The translations under genes and the position numbers were made by a program. This document shows, one piece after another, positions 1-10,391 of a stretch of DNA of 64,000 nt; position 1 is the stretch's first letter; each line of letters begins with the position of its first letter. Source of the DNA: Aplectana chamaeleonis (taxonomy: Eukaryota; Nematoda; Chromadorea; Rhabditida; Cosmocercidae). The stretch spans positions 1 to 64,000 of the forward strand of contig JAPDOI010001066.1 in the NCBI GenBank assembly GCA_029168955.1, written 5' to 3'. Under the pieces are notes generated by a model. That model was given only the letters and a program-made list of their open reading frames with translations. It was not told the DNA's origin and ran no database searches.

Positions 1-229
1 TGGAAACAACAATCAGGATCGAAAAAGTCCTATTACCAGGTTGTTTGTAGGAGATTTCTCCTGGGTAGCTGATTCAGACGCACTTCAGGCGGCAGCAAGT
101 GGAGGGCTTCAGTCGACATAGAGACGGAGTCAGAAACAACAACGGCGATTCGATTTCCGCTCAGACTCAGATGTCATCATCACAAATCCTGTTACATAGT
201 AATTAGCTATTCGAAAAGAAAAAGCACAG

Positions 230-708
230 ACGGTGGACATGGGAAAACCCCAATGGGCGCACCCACTCAGAACTGGACCATATCCTAACCAATCGAAAAT
301 GGAGTTTGGTGGATACTGATGAAGTTCCGTCCTTCGACTGTGGATCCGATCATCGTCTTCTTTGAGCCAAAATTCGTCTAAGCAAGCGCATCTTCAAGCG
401 GGATACACATAACCGCGCACCCATCCGCTTTCCTCGCCATAACGAAGCAATAATGGAAGCAGCCATCAAAGACTAACCTTGGAGATCGACAGACAATCCT
501 ACAACGGACTTCGAGGCTCTAGCCGATGGTCTAGTTCAGTGCGGGAAAGTGGCAATCGAAGTTCGACAGTCAGGACAGGAAAATATGAATTCTAATGCAC
601 GATAACTCCTAAAACGCAGAGGAGAAATTAGACGAGATCCTAATGCTTCGCATCTTGAGAAGGCCGTCATCAGCAAGGCCTGTCGCATAGCAGTAAAGGA
701 GTCTCTCA
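230..708 (+). pseudogene. RTE LINE endonuclease C-terminus and linker (relic)
   Basis: Frame reading from about 230 gives R-R-W-T-W-E-N-P followed by a SELDHIL motif and an S-D-H-R-L-L motif near 350. These are the last active-site blocks of an apurinic/apyrimidinic-type endonuclease, the nicking enzyme of LINE target-primed reverse transcription. A stop follows directly after SDHRLL. The linker from about 400 to 706 reads in pieces, including R-R-G-E-I-R-R-D-P-N-A-S-H-L-E near 640. The piece ends where the 709-1596 element is inserted. Decayed copy of a mobile element, not a host gene. Confidence 0.8.
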
Positions 709-1596
709 CTCAGAAAAATGAAAACATGTTACATGTAATATAAAGTGTAAGATGCTTCAGACATTCAAGTATATTACCTTTATATCGCATGTAACCTACA
801 CTTATATTTCATGTAACATACACTTATATTTCATGTAACTTAATTGGGGCTGCAAGTTGAAGCTCGATGCTTTAAAGGTTGGAGCTGCAAGTTCCTGGCT
901 ACTGCGCTGGTACAGATCAAGCAAGCTTTAAGCTCTCTTATGGAAGGCATCCAGGAGTGCTTGGGGCTCAGCTGCTCCATGACGGGGAGCAGCAAACCCC
1001 AGATCTCACAGCTTCATATAAGAAACAGTGGGCTTAAACTTGCTTCAAGAAAATAATACACTTGCATCAAGCTCCCTCTACCAAATCCTTCCTCACGATT
1101 TAAACAAAATCATGAGGGAGTGAGTGATCCAACTTGACTCCTGGCTGAAGGGCGAGCGTGACCACCCTGTCGAATGTCAATCCCATGGGCCTGCGCTCAT
1201 CGGTGAGGTGATGAGGTGGCCCGTATGCTCGTACAGGTTTGCAGGTGTTCAGCATTGGCCCTTCAAATGCTGGAGATATTTGAAGTATGTTACACTATAT
1301 ACTGTCATGTAAATTTTCTTGGAGTAGAGATAATTCCCACATGTCGGCAACTTACATTGACGGGAGATGTATTAACAAGCATATTGGTAATCATCTCTTA
1401 TGTTACAAGTATTATGTTTTCACCATCGAAAACATATTACGTGTGACATTTGGCCTGCGAGCGAGGGACCGGTATATTACATGTAACATACATCGGTCGA
1501 GATAATTTGCAAGTAATATACATTGGCCAATTTATATTACATGTATATTAAGTCAGGCCTTTTATATGACATGTAATATGTTTTCATTTTTCTTAG
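709..1596. mobile_element. CTCAG/CTTAG-ended minisatellite element, copy 1
   Basis: Left end CTCAGAAAAATGAAAACA and right end TGTTTTCATTTTTCTTAG form imperfect terminal inverted repeats. The element is flanked by a 2-bp CA duplication (707-708 and 1597-1598). Removing the element and one CA rejoins the LINE reading frame (K-E-S-L-R-E-H-R-R). The interior near both ends is full of GTTACATGTAAC-type palindromes. The middle (about 850-1300) is unrelated, non-coding sequence. Confidence 0.8.
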
Positions 1597-1599
1597 CAG

Positions 1600-2177
1600 A
1601 GAACATCGCAGAAACAAACTCCTCTCGACTGCAGTTCAAAGGCGCAGTTTGATACACTTTGTCGGATAGTCTTTCGGATCATCGCTTGCTTTTGTAACGG
1701 CTTAGCACTGAAAGCAAGCATGGAAATCCCAAGAACAGCCAAAATCAACGGATATGGAGCACATTGTACCCGGACTTTTTATACAGACCTCTTCCCCGCT
1801 CAACCACACCGATTTTGAGATGTTCATCTCCCACGGAGGACTCTGTGCCGCCCATTCTCTCATCCGAGGTCGCGAATGTTCTGCGGTCGCTGAAGAAAGG
1901 AACAGCCCCTGGTACAGATGGAATCTCTCCATACCTGCTGAGACCAGGAAGCGAAGCCGTGTGCAAGATTTTGGCTGAACATTTTAATTCCTACCTGCAA
2001 GGCCGGTCAATACCAGATCAATGGAAATGCTCCAAGACAGTTCTGGTTTTCAAGAAGGGGGACAATGAGGATATCAGAAATTACCGTCTCGTCGCCCTAC
2101 TGTCGAATTCGCATAAGGTTTTCATCAAGACTATACTCAATCGTTTGAAGGCCACATTGGATGCTCACCAGACATTA
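1600..2177 (+). pseudogene. RTE LINE reverse transcriptase, N-terminal part (relic)
   Basis: From about 1764 one frame reads through the RT fingers: L-R-S-L-K-K-G-T-A-P-G-T-D-G-I-S, then I-P-D-Q-W-K and F-K-K-G-D-N-E-D-I-R-N-Y-R. These correspond to RT motifs 0-1 and 2 of RTE-clade elements, in which the polymerase copies LINE RNA at a nicked target. The frame stops at the 2178 insertion and resumes at 3231 with E-Q-A-G-F-R-K-G. It carries no catalytic aspartates in this segment. Confidence 0.85.
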
Positions 2178-3230
2178 CTCAGAAAAATCAAAACAAGTTA
2201 CTTGTAATATAAATGTAACTTACTTGAATGTCTCAAGTAACTTACATTTATATTACATGTAACATACTTTTATATTACATGTAACTTAAATTTATATTAC
2301 ATGTAAGTTACACTTATGTTACACGTAACTTACATTTGTATTTTCAAATATAGAGTGACCATCTCACGCGACACGCAGACCACACGCGACGACATGAGAG
2401 CGCGTCCCAGAGCCACACACTACGCAAAAAAATGCTGTGCGGGGCGCCTTTCCCTGCTGAGTGTGGGGTCAAATTACCTAGAAAACTTGGGTAATTGAAC
2501 CAGCAGCAACGCCAGTGTGATAAGCCTGACTCCTGCAAGTGCGTCGTACCCGCTACCCGCTTGGAAATATTCTTTCGGCCGATGTAAGTTACTTGCGACG
2601 ACTTATATTGTGCCATTTCAGTTACATGTAACATATCGGAGGCGTACTGCACACAGTATCGTCTCAGAAGTCGAAAACAAGTTACTTGTGACATAACTAA
2701 GCTGTTGTAAGTTACTTGCGACTTACCTCAAGCCATTTAGGTTAAATGCAACATACCAACAGAAAACCGCGTGCGATGCGCCTCCGATATGCTACATGTA
2801 ACTTACATGGCACAATAAAAGTCGCAAGTAACTTACATTGGCCTAGATATGTTACAAGTAGCTTGTTTTTATTTTTCTGAGTAAGCCTGGCCCTGCGAGT
2901 GCGTCGCACATCAATCTTGGAAACATATTGGAGGCGCACCGCACGCAGTATCCCGCCGATATGTTACATCTAACTTAAATGTCCTGAGATAAGTCGCAAG
3001 TAACTTACATCAGCTCAGATAAGTTACAAGTAACTTGTTTTCGGCCATTTATGTTACAAGTAACTTGTTTTCATTTTTCTGAGCACCGCACGGAATATCC
3101 CGCCGATATGTTACATGTAACTTAAATGACCTGAGATAAGTCGCGAGTAACTTACATCGGCTCAGATATGTTACAAGTAACTTGTTTTCGGCCTTTTATG
3201 TTACAAGTAACTTGTTTTCATTTTTCTGAG
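2178..3230. mobile_element. CTCAG/CTGAG-ended minisatellite element, copy 2
   Basis: Starts CTCAGAAAAATCAAAACAAG and ends TTTTCATTTTTCTGAG, flanked by TA (2176-2177 and 3231-3232). Excision leaving one TA rejoins the LINE frame as A-H-Q-T-L-E-Q-A-G-F. The inside is almost entirely alternating AAGTTACNTGTAACTT palindromes and TCGCAAGTAACTTACAT units. The last 300 bp hold two near-identical units of about 150 bp (about 2935-3080 and 3081-3230), each ending in TTTTCATTTTTCTGAG. A further such end lies at about 2862-2877. No protein is encoded. Confidence 0.85.
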
Positions 3231-3380
3231 TAGAGCAGGCCGGATTCAGAAAGGGATTCTGTTGCATGGATCGCATCCACACCATATCGCAGTTGGTCGA
3301 AAGATGTCGGGAGTACAAAATGCCGTCGTGTCTCACTTTTGTCGACCATAAGAAGGCTTTTGATTCAGTGGAGATATACT
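3231..3380 (+). pseudogene. RTE LINE RT motif A segment (relic)
   Basis: Frame gives E-Q-A-G-F-R-K-G-F-C-C-M-D-R-I-H-T-I-S then L-T-F-V-D-H-K-K-A-F-D-S-V-E, the RT motif A whose first Asp is a catalytic metal ligand in active copies. The segment ends at the 3380 insertion and its continuation (V-L-N-A-L-L-H-A-G-V-D) appears after 4047. Confidence 0.88.
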
Positions 3381-4047
3381 GCCTTTATTCGGGAGTGCAC
3401 AAGCCCCCCTTTTCACCCGCACTCGCTTCTACAGTATCAAACCACGGCGGCGCGGTCTGTCGTGGTCCTCTCTCATCCAATCTCTCCCGACCCATGTGGC
3501 AGGCATCGACATTCGTATGACCACCCTCCGATCGTCCGCATGACCGGGCGATCAACGTCTTTCAGAAGAACAGTGGTGAGCTTTTTCGGTTTCGAAAATT
3601 TTAACGTCTTCGGTTGTTTTGGTATTAATTTAAATATAATCGTAATGGGTAGTGCATAGATGAGCCATCGATTCGAAATAGACAATTAATGTTCAAAAAG
3701 AATGACTTTTTTGTTGAAAATAAAGAGAACAAATGTTTTCTCAATTTCTTGGTAGCGAAAAGGATTGTGTAAAGCTTCGAGTAAACCTTAATCTTTGCCA
3801 ACACGATGCAATTTAAATTAACACCTAAACAACTTGAGACGGTGAAAATTCTGGAGAAAACTCACCGGCTCTGAACATGATCGCCGATCATGCGGACGAT
3901 CGGACGGTGGTCATACGAAGGTCGATGCCTGCCACAAGGGTCGGGAGAGATTGGATGAGAGGGCCACGGCAGACCGCGCCGCCGTGGTGTAATACTGTAA
4001 AAGCGAGTGCGGGTGGAAAGGGGGGCTTGTGCACTCTCGAAGAAAGG
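3380..4047. mobile_element. DNA transposon/MITE with ~170-bp terminal inverted repeats
   Basis: The left arm (about 3380-3560) and right arm (about 3880-4043) are inverted copies: both contain GAGTGCACAAGCCCCCCTTT, a CGGCGGCGCGGTCTG-like core and the GATCGTCCGCATGA block. The 320 bp between them are AT-rich and non-coding. The element interrupts the LINE RT between motif A and the following helix. An imperfect CAGT-G-A duplication at the edges suggests a longer TSD than 2 bp, but the ends are too worn to fix it. Confidence 0.8.
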
Positions 4048-4420
4048 CAGTCGAAAGGTTGTACTCAACGCTTTGTTACACGCCGGAGTCGACCCTGCAT
4101 ACGTGAATATATTGGAGCAGTGCAACACAAGAACATCGACAACTATTCAGTTGTTTGAACGTAAGCTGCGAATCCCAATCGAAAAAGGTGTTCGGCAAGG
4201 TGACACAATATCACCGAAATTCTTCACTTCTGCCCTCCAGCATGCGATGAGCCAGCTTGACTGGGACAACAAAGGCTTGAGTATCGATGGAAGAAAGTTA
4301 TCTAACCTGCGGTTTGCGGACGACGTTGTTCTCATCAGCAACAACATTCAGGAGATGAACGAGATGCTGAATGAGTTAGATGGAGTGGGCAGAGCGATTG
4401 GTGTGTCGATGGGGGCCTCC
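4048..4420 (+). pseudogene. RTE LINE RT palm with FADD box (relic)
   Basis: Reads V-L-N-A-L-L-H-A-G-V-D-P-A-Y-V-N, R-I-P-I-E-K-G-V-R-Q-G-D-T-I-S-P-K (RT motif B) and L-R-F-A-D-D-V-V-L-I-S (motif C, FADD), then the M-L-N-E-L helix. Order and spacing are as in RTE elements. The catalytic Asp pair is intact here, but the ORF is broken by insertions on both sides. Confidence 0.9.
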
Positions 4421-4575
4421 TAAACAGGCAGCAGCGACCGTTTATCCACATCGTTTATCAAGCTGAATACGCATGAAGTTGGTAGGTTGATACATGATAA
4501 AACTCGTAGAACACCTCCACTGGCAAAACAGTGTGGTGGAACACGTATGGATAAAAGGTCGCTGCCGCCTGTTTA
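4421..4575. mobile_element. Short foldback MITE
   Basis: Left arm TAAACAGGCAGCAGCGACC at 4421 and right arm GGTCGCTGCCGCCTGTTTA ending at 4575 are inverted repeats, with further pairing inside (TTATCCAC / TGGATAA). About 155 bp, no coding capacity. It interrupts the LINE between RT motif C and the thumb/C-terminal region. Confidence 0.82.
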
Positions 4576-5196
4576 GGTTTTCTCGTGTCGATGAACATGA
4601 GTTAAACTCGAACGATGACAAATCAATGGTGCGATGGAGGGCCGGTTACCCTCGACGGAGCTGTACTGGAGAAAGTGGATAGCTATATCTATCTCGGGCG
4701 GGAAGTCAACATGGCAAACGACCTGACGAATGAGATGTGCCGGCAACGAAGAGCAGCCTGGGCAGCTATGGGCACTATCCGAGATGTAACCAATGAGATT
4801 CATGACGATAAGCTTAGAGCTCACCTCTTTGATTCCACTGTGCTTCCAGCGTTATGCTACGGCACCGAGACGTGGGATTGCAATAAGCGGACCTCCGTGG
4901 CAATGAGGACTTCGCAAAAAGCTTTGGAGAGATGTCTTCTGAAGACAAACCGTCGAAAGCAATATCAAGAAGGACTCAGCAGTCAGGAGATTCGAAAGAA
5001 GTCTGGCATTCGTGATGCGCTGTCTCATCTCGAATCAACAAAGCACAGATGGTCAGGTCACGTACTACGCCGGCCCGATGACAGATGGAGTACCAGAATT
5101 TCGTACTGGTGTCCACGAGACATCAAGAGGACCCTGGGACGCTCTGCGACACGCTGGGCTGACACGTTCAGTAAATCATTCAAGCTGAAGGGTTAA
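4576..5196 (+). pseudogene. RTE LINE RT thumb and C-terminal domain (relic)
   Basis: A long open stretch from about 4615 gives V-D-S-Y-I-Y-L-G-R-E-V-N-M, R-R-A-A-W-A-A, L-R-A-H-L-F-D-S-T-V-L-P-A-L-C-Y-G-T-E-T-W, A-L-E-R-C-L-L-K, K-H-R-W-S-G-H-V-L-R-R and R-S-A-T-R-W-A-D. These blocks are the typical C-terminal region of nematode RTE elements. Best preserved part of the relic. Decay shows only in truncated ends and a few substitutions. Confidence 0.9.
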
Positions 5197-5489
5197 CCGT
5201 ACTGGGTGACTGTTGCTCTTTCCAGAAAATCCTGGAGCGAATGTGGTCCACATCGAGAAGACCGCCGTGAAGATGTATCATCAAAGAATCAAAGTATTTC
5301 ATCTTTTCTTTAGGATTCAAGGTGAATTATTAATACGAAGAGATTCAGAGGTTGCATACAGGATGGCTGAATCGTATGGGCGCGTGCGAAAACGGTAGTC
5401 TTAGCAAAGCAAAAGAAGGTCATGTAACGAAATTCAAACAAATGGTCTAGGATTTTCATTCTCCGCTTTCACACAGACTTCCAAACAGG

Positions 5490-6250
5490 GGTGCACAAAA
5501 TCGAGAATGTAGGTAGGGAGCATCGGGAACTCTGAGAGGATCTTACGCGCTAGCACCGTGATGCTCCCGAGATCCGCGATGGTACCGTGTCGTCTCCTTC
5601 CAGTTCCGCGATCCGCGTCCGTTCCGCGATAGTTACCCAATCGACCTATCCGTTGACTTTCTCATGCTCGTACCGTGATGGCTCCGCGATCTTTACCAAA
5701 TTTACCGCGCTAGTACCGTGGTGAACTCGCGATCCGCGATGGTACCGTGACCGTTTCTCCCCGCTTTTATGCTGTGCAGATTTGTAAAGCAGCACGAAAT
5801 ACGGCACGGGCAAAACCTTTTAGCTTCGTGTTGATCTGATAGGCAACACCCGTTCGGCTGAAACACCGAGAGGGTATGGATGCGGTACGATCAGGGATGG
5901 AGGCTGGCCGAATATCGCGATCTTTCCGCAATTGTTTCCGGCTCAGTTCATCGCTGTTCCGCAATTTAACACCCCAATTACATAGATGCATAGACGCGAT
6001 TCGCCTTCAGGTTGGAACTGGTAGAATCTCGCGATCGTTCCGAAACAACCCCGGGCCCGATTCCCAGCGGTTCCGTGATGGAGCATCGCAGGAACATCGA
6101 TGAACGAACGCGGTACGCTCCCGGTTTGAGACTGACAGAATCTCGCGATCGTTCCGCGATAGCCCCATGCTAGTATCCTCTCGGCCCCTACCAGAAACTG
6201 AGTGGATTCTATCCGTGAACGATCGCGGGGGATTCTCTCAGAGAAGGGTG
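5490..6250. repeat. Degenerate GC-rich short repeats
   Basis: Variants of CCGCGATNNTTACC, GGTACCGTG and TCGCGATCGTTCCGCGAT recur about every 30-80 bp on either strand, for example at 5570, 5630, 5690, 5740, 6020 and 6150. No long ORF with family features is present. Possibly an old satellite or foldback cluster. Confidence 0.45.
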
Positions 6251-6840
6251 GCTCATCTTCGTTGGTCGAGTCACGGCTCTATAATTTTCTAAGTTTTCAC
6301 CCCGATCCTTACATATAACCATCGGCGTGGTGGTGTGTCTGACCGGTGTCCGACCGACGGATGTCTGTCTGTCCAGTCGTTCGAATTTCCCGCAGTTTTC
6401 GACACCATGATTTAGAGCGCGTTATTTTTTCAACAATACATGACGAATGTCGCAGGTGAGTTGGGGTTAGTAGGAGCGCGCACAGCATTGTGACCGTGTT
6501 GGGACCACTCTGGCTGTTATATAGTTAGCCCTTACTGTTAAATCTTTTTGTTAGGCTATCTAGAATAGGCTGGCGAAGCCGGCAACCGAACCGGGGAAGC
6601 CGGTTCACCATCGGCGCTGGGCGGCGCTAGCCGCCTGGCGCAGCTGGTTTTGTTATATCTTGACCACCGGTGGTGCCGTTTTCTTACTTCATAGTGCAAG
6701 CAGAGCCTCAGCTGCTGACCCCAGGTGAAGGACGGTGTGTGAATGAAGACACACCGCTCTCCACTTCTATTATACCCTACCATTTATCAATTGGTTATCA
6801 TCAATTTTGTTTACGAGAACCATCCTTCCCAAAGCTCCAT

Positions 6841-7110
6841 ACCCTCGATGCCCGAGCAGCTCGCAGGGAGGAGCTTGGCAGTCCGGTGCCTGCGTTGCGG
6901 CTCGTTTTGAAAAGAGGTGAACGGGTGACCATGTGGTGTTCCGGCCCCAGCCTGGGCACCTGGTAATCGATGCGCAGATGACCATTACCAGGTGCCCGGG
7001 CTGGGCCCGCATCATGACACGGCCACCCGTTCACCTCGTAATAAAATGGGCCGCAACGCAGGCTCCAGACCGCCAAGCTCCTCCCTGCGAGCTGCTCGGG
7101 CATCAAGGGT
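6841..7110. mobile_element. Foldback element, family F, copy 1
   Basis: Near-perfect inverted repeat centred at about 6975. The left arm begins ACCCTCGATGCCCGAGCAGC and the right arm ends GCTGCTCGGGCATCAAGGGT. Both arms contain GCCTGCGTTGCGG, GAGGTGAACGG and GCACCTGGTAAT. Non-coding. A second copy lies at 9872-10079. About 570 bp upstream (6250-6840) I see no gene. Confidence 0.88.
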
Positions 7111-7339
7111 ACCTACTTTCCAAAATCGACGGCGCACCGCAGGGAAGGTGTTTTGTGGTCGAACAAGAAACGGTCGAACCTTGCTCCAAGTATGAATAAG
7201 TCATGCTCCAAGGTTCGGTCGACTTTTTCAAAAAAATTGCGGGGTTTTCTTACTACAAAAGTATGCAATGAATTCACTGATTTTTAAAATTTTCAAAAGC
7301 AAGAGAACGTTTTAAAGGCAGTGTTCACGATAAATTTCA

Positions 7340-9860
7340 CTTCCGATATCTTCACAACTCTTTCCAGCGATCACATCCCTGTCTTTGTCGATATTGATCT
7401 CTCTAACTCTCTTGCTCCCTATGCAGGTGTTCGTCATCGTTCTTATCTTAATTTAGGCCTTGCAGACTGGAGCCTGTTCAGGGAGGTTGCGCTCCGCCAA
7501 GCGGCTGATTATCCGTGGAATGGCGATGTACACCAGAAGGAGCGCCACCTATCTGATGCTATCTTGAAGGCTATGAAAGCTGCGATCCCTGTAGGCCGCC
7601 TTAAGACCTTCTTTCCCAATGTCACCAGGGAAACATTGCAGAAGATAAGGACAAGGGACGCAAAGAGAGCCGCAGATCATCTTGACCCAGACATCGCTGC
7701 GCTGGATGATGAGATCAGGAAGGTTCTTGACAGGCACAAGAAGGAAACTTGAGAAAAGTTCACTGAGAAGATGAACTTCAGAAATGATGCAGCAGCAACG
7801 TGGAAGGCCTTGAAAAGGATCTCCGGAAAGATCACCTCCGCCGACAATTCCACGATTGAGTTTGAAGATGGAGTCTTCAAATCAGGGAAGGAGGCCGCAA
7901 ATGCTCTTGGGAAGCATTTTTTCATCACTAGAACCAAAAGAGAGAAACAGAACAGAATAACTGTACGGGAACTTTGTAAGTTGCCTCTCATGGATGTAGA
8001 TGATGCAGTCACGCCTGCACAGGTCGAGAAGGTAATAAAGGAGATGAGCAACTCGAAGGCATTAGGGCCAGACGGTTTGAGCCCAGCAGTCCTGAAGAGA
8101 CTGCCCAGTGAACTACTGCCCTTTATTGCTGACGTCATAGATACATCGTTTCGTACATATACTTTACCCCAAAATTGGAAAGTGGCTCGTGTTATTCCAC
8201 TGCCGAAGCCGGGAAAGTCACCATCCACGGCTAAAGGGTACCGGCCGATCAGTCTGCTCTCACCCATCGCCAAAATTGCCGAAAAACTGGTTGTGGAGGA
8301 GCTTGCCAAGCATAACAGCCAACAGCAGCACCAACATGGTTTCCGTAAATTACATTCCACCACTACGGCCTTGTTGGAAATTGTGAGCTATGTGCTGGAC
8401 GGCTTCAATGCCATCAAACCCCAACGTACTGTTGGTGTGGCCCTCGACTTAACAAAGGCATTTGACACTGTCAATCTTGGCCTACTATCAGAGAATCTGT
8501 TGAAGTCTACCATCAAGCCATGGCAGAAGCGGTGGATAACTACCTTCACTAAAGGACGTCGGGCAAATGTGCTATTCCAGGGACATGTTTCCACTAGCAT
8601 CCCCATCGCCGCTGGTGTCCCTCAACGAGGAGTTTTATCGCCCGCACTTTTTAGTTTATATCTAGAAGATCTGCCCGTTCCCCCTCAAGACATCAAGGTC
8701 GTTGCATACGCGGACGATATTACTATTCTGTGCCGAGATTGAAACATTAAGGTAGCCACCAGTAAGATCAATGACTACTTGATCGAGTTGAAATGTTTCT
8801 TCGATCGCAAAATGCTCACAGTCTCTGCCTCCAAATCGTCCGTCACCGTCTTTTCCACTGATAATGCAGAGCACAGTGCCCATCCCATGGTGAAATGGGA
8901 CGAAACTAAATTGCCAGCCACCCGATTCCCCAAGCTACTAGAACTCGTGTTGGAACCTTCGTTGAAGTTTCATAAGAACACTGAGCAGAAGCAAGCCACA
9001 GTGAAAACAAGACTCAACGTCCTGCGTGCTCTCGGTGGAACGTCCTGGGGATGCATTAAAGAAACGATCCTGACCACGTATAAGGCTATTGTGCAACCAG
9101 CCTTGGAGTATGCTGCGCCAGTCTGGCAGCACATCGTGTCGGACTCATCTTGGTCCAAGCTGCAGCGCGTCCAAAATTGTGCTCTGCGAATTGCAACTGG
9201 CTGTTCTAAAAGCTCTCCAATAGAGCACTTACATGCCGAAGCTTGCATACTGCCAGTTAGAGACCACTGCCAACTCCAGGCGCAACAAATGTACATCAAC
9301 ATCGTGAAGCAGCCGAATCATTCATCGCGAAGAGTACTAAACCCGGTGAGAGAGAGAGATGTATCAGGAAGCCTTTCGCTGATGCTCCGTCGAAAGTAGA
9401 TGTGCAGAGATGGACCGAAGCACAACAAGAACGCCTCCGTCTCTTGCGCGCGGAGCATACCCGATTCGTGAAGAAACACTTGAGCAGAGTTGCCATAAAC
9501 TCCATCCTGGGAGTCGCACCTCCAAAGGTCAGCGAGACAGAGATGGAACTTGGCAGGCGTGCCAGGTGCACCCTTGCATCGTTACGCTGCGGACACTCCC
9601 CCATGCTTATGTCATACTTGCATAGGATTGACAACAGCAAACCTGACGAGTGTCCTGATTGCGGTAGTCAAGGGCATACTACTGCGCACCTGTTCAATTG
9701 CCCGAAGAGACCGACTACATTGACGACAATGGATCTGTGGACGAACCCAGTGCTAGTGGCCGAGTTTCTGAACCTATGGCAGAACCCCTCTCTGTGGCTG
9801 CAAAGAAGAAGAAGAAGATATCTCCACGGTTTACGGAAGGTCTGGTGCCCTATATAGCAA
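7340..9860 (+). pseudogene. Jockey/CR1-like LINE, 5'-truncated relic
   Basis: The remnant starts inside the endonuclease (L-S-S-D-H-I-P-V-F-V-D-I-D near 7360). It continues through the linker and RT: N-S-K-A-L-G-P-D-G-L-S, N-W-K-V-A-R-V-I-P-L-P-K-P-G-K, Y-R-P-I-S-L-L-S, L-D-L-T-K-A-F-D-T-V, G-V-P-Q-R-G-V-L-S-P, V-A-Y-A-D-D-I-T-I (YADD near 8708). After a stop at 8740 it continues to 9399 and, after a frameshift, to 9857. That last part holds a C-P-D-C-G-x5-H-x4-C cluster like the zinc-binding tails of jockey-type elements. In-frame stops at 7750 and 8740 and the missing 5' half mean it is dead. The jockey clade is inferred from motif style (A-L-G-P-D-G, Y-A-D-D). Confidence 0.87.
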
Positions 9861-9871
9861 GGCATGCTGCG

Positions 9872-10079
9872 GCCTGCGTTGCGGCTCGTTTTGATGAGGT
9901 GAACGGATGGCCGTGTTGTGTTCCGGACCCAGCCCGGGCACCTGGTAATCGATGGCCATCATCGCATCGATTACCAGGTTCCCGGGCTGGGGCCGGAACA
10001 CCACACGGCCGCTTGTTTACGTCTTATCAAAACGAGCCGCAACGCAGGCAAAGCTCCTCCCTGCGAGCTGCTCGGGCAG
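9872..10079. mobile_element. Foldback element, family F, copy 2 (left end missing)
   Basis: Same arms as the 6841-7110 copy: GCCTGCGTTGCGGCTCGTTT on the left, AAACGAGCCGCAACGCAGGC on the right, centre near 9962. The right arm keeps the distal CTCCCTGCGAGCTGCTCGGG, but the matching 30 bp of the left arm are absent where the LINE 3' end begins. Confidence 0.85.
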
Positions 10080-10391
10080 ATTTTTGAGCGTGGAGGAATT
10101 GACCGCTAGACGGATGATACATATCAGTGCGATGAAGCGATCATCTCACTTATCAGCACTTCCTTGACTTGATCATTCCTGTAATCTGAGTCTTCATTTG
10201 TTCATTCCGAGGGGTGGATCTGGGGCACCAGGCGTGTCTGGGGCACCAAAACGCTTGTTTGCAGCCGTTATTTCGCCGCTCCTGGGTTGTTTTCTACCGT
10301 TCTTTCGACACTGGGAGCCTAGGATCCCTCTCGCTTATCATTTCACTGTGGAAAGTCAATGAGGATGATCATCGTGAACGCTGCCTTTAAG

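Larger units (their letters stand above)
1..5300 (+). mobile_element. Old RTE-type LINE, split by four later insertions
   Basis: A single degenerate APE-type non-LTR retrotransposon whose segments lie at about 1-708, 1597-2177, 3231-3380, 4048-4420 and 4576-5300. Read in order they give the end of the endonuclease, the linker, the RT fingers and palm, and the C-terminal domain. The same order is known for single-ORF RTE elements. Stops and frameshifts show it is dead. The 5' part of the endonuclease lies outside the window. The tail near 5290 has a short repeated AATCAAAG-like motif, consistent with an RTE 3' end. The four interrupters are annotated separately. Confidence 0.88.
7312..10391. 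mobile_element. TTAA-flanked element, split by a LINE and a foldback (tentative)
   Basis: TTAAAGGCAGTGTTCACGAT at 7314 matches the left end of the TTAA family seen at 14647, 59134 and 63349, and CATCGTGAACGCTGCCTTTAA ending at about 10391 matches its right end in inverted orientation. Between them lie the jockey-like relic and foldback F copy 2. That the two ends belong to one element is inferred only from orientation. Confidence 0.45.

Noticed and set aside
7110..7160. Minus-strand C-A-V-D-F-G-K as the missing kinase DFG exon
   Set aside because: No splice acceptor, no flanking kinase motifs, and it borders a foldback element.
7677..8363. 228-residue minus-strand ORF
   Set aside because: Shadow of the jockey-like LINE on the opposite strand; no motifs of its own.
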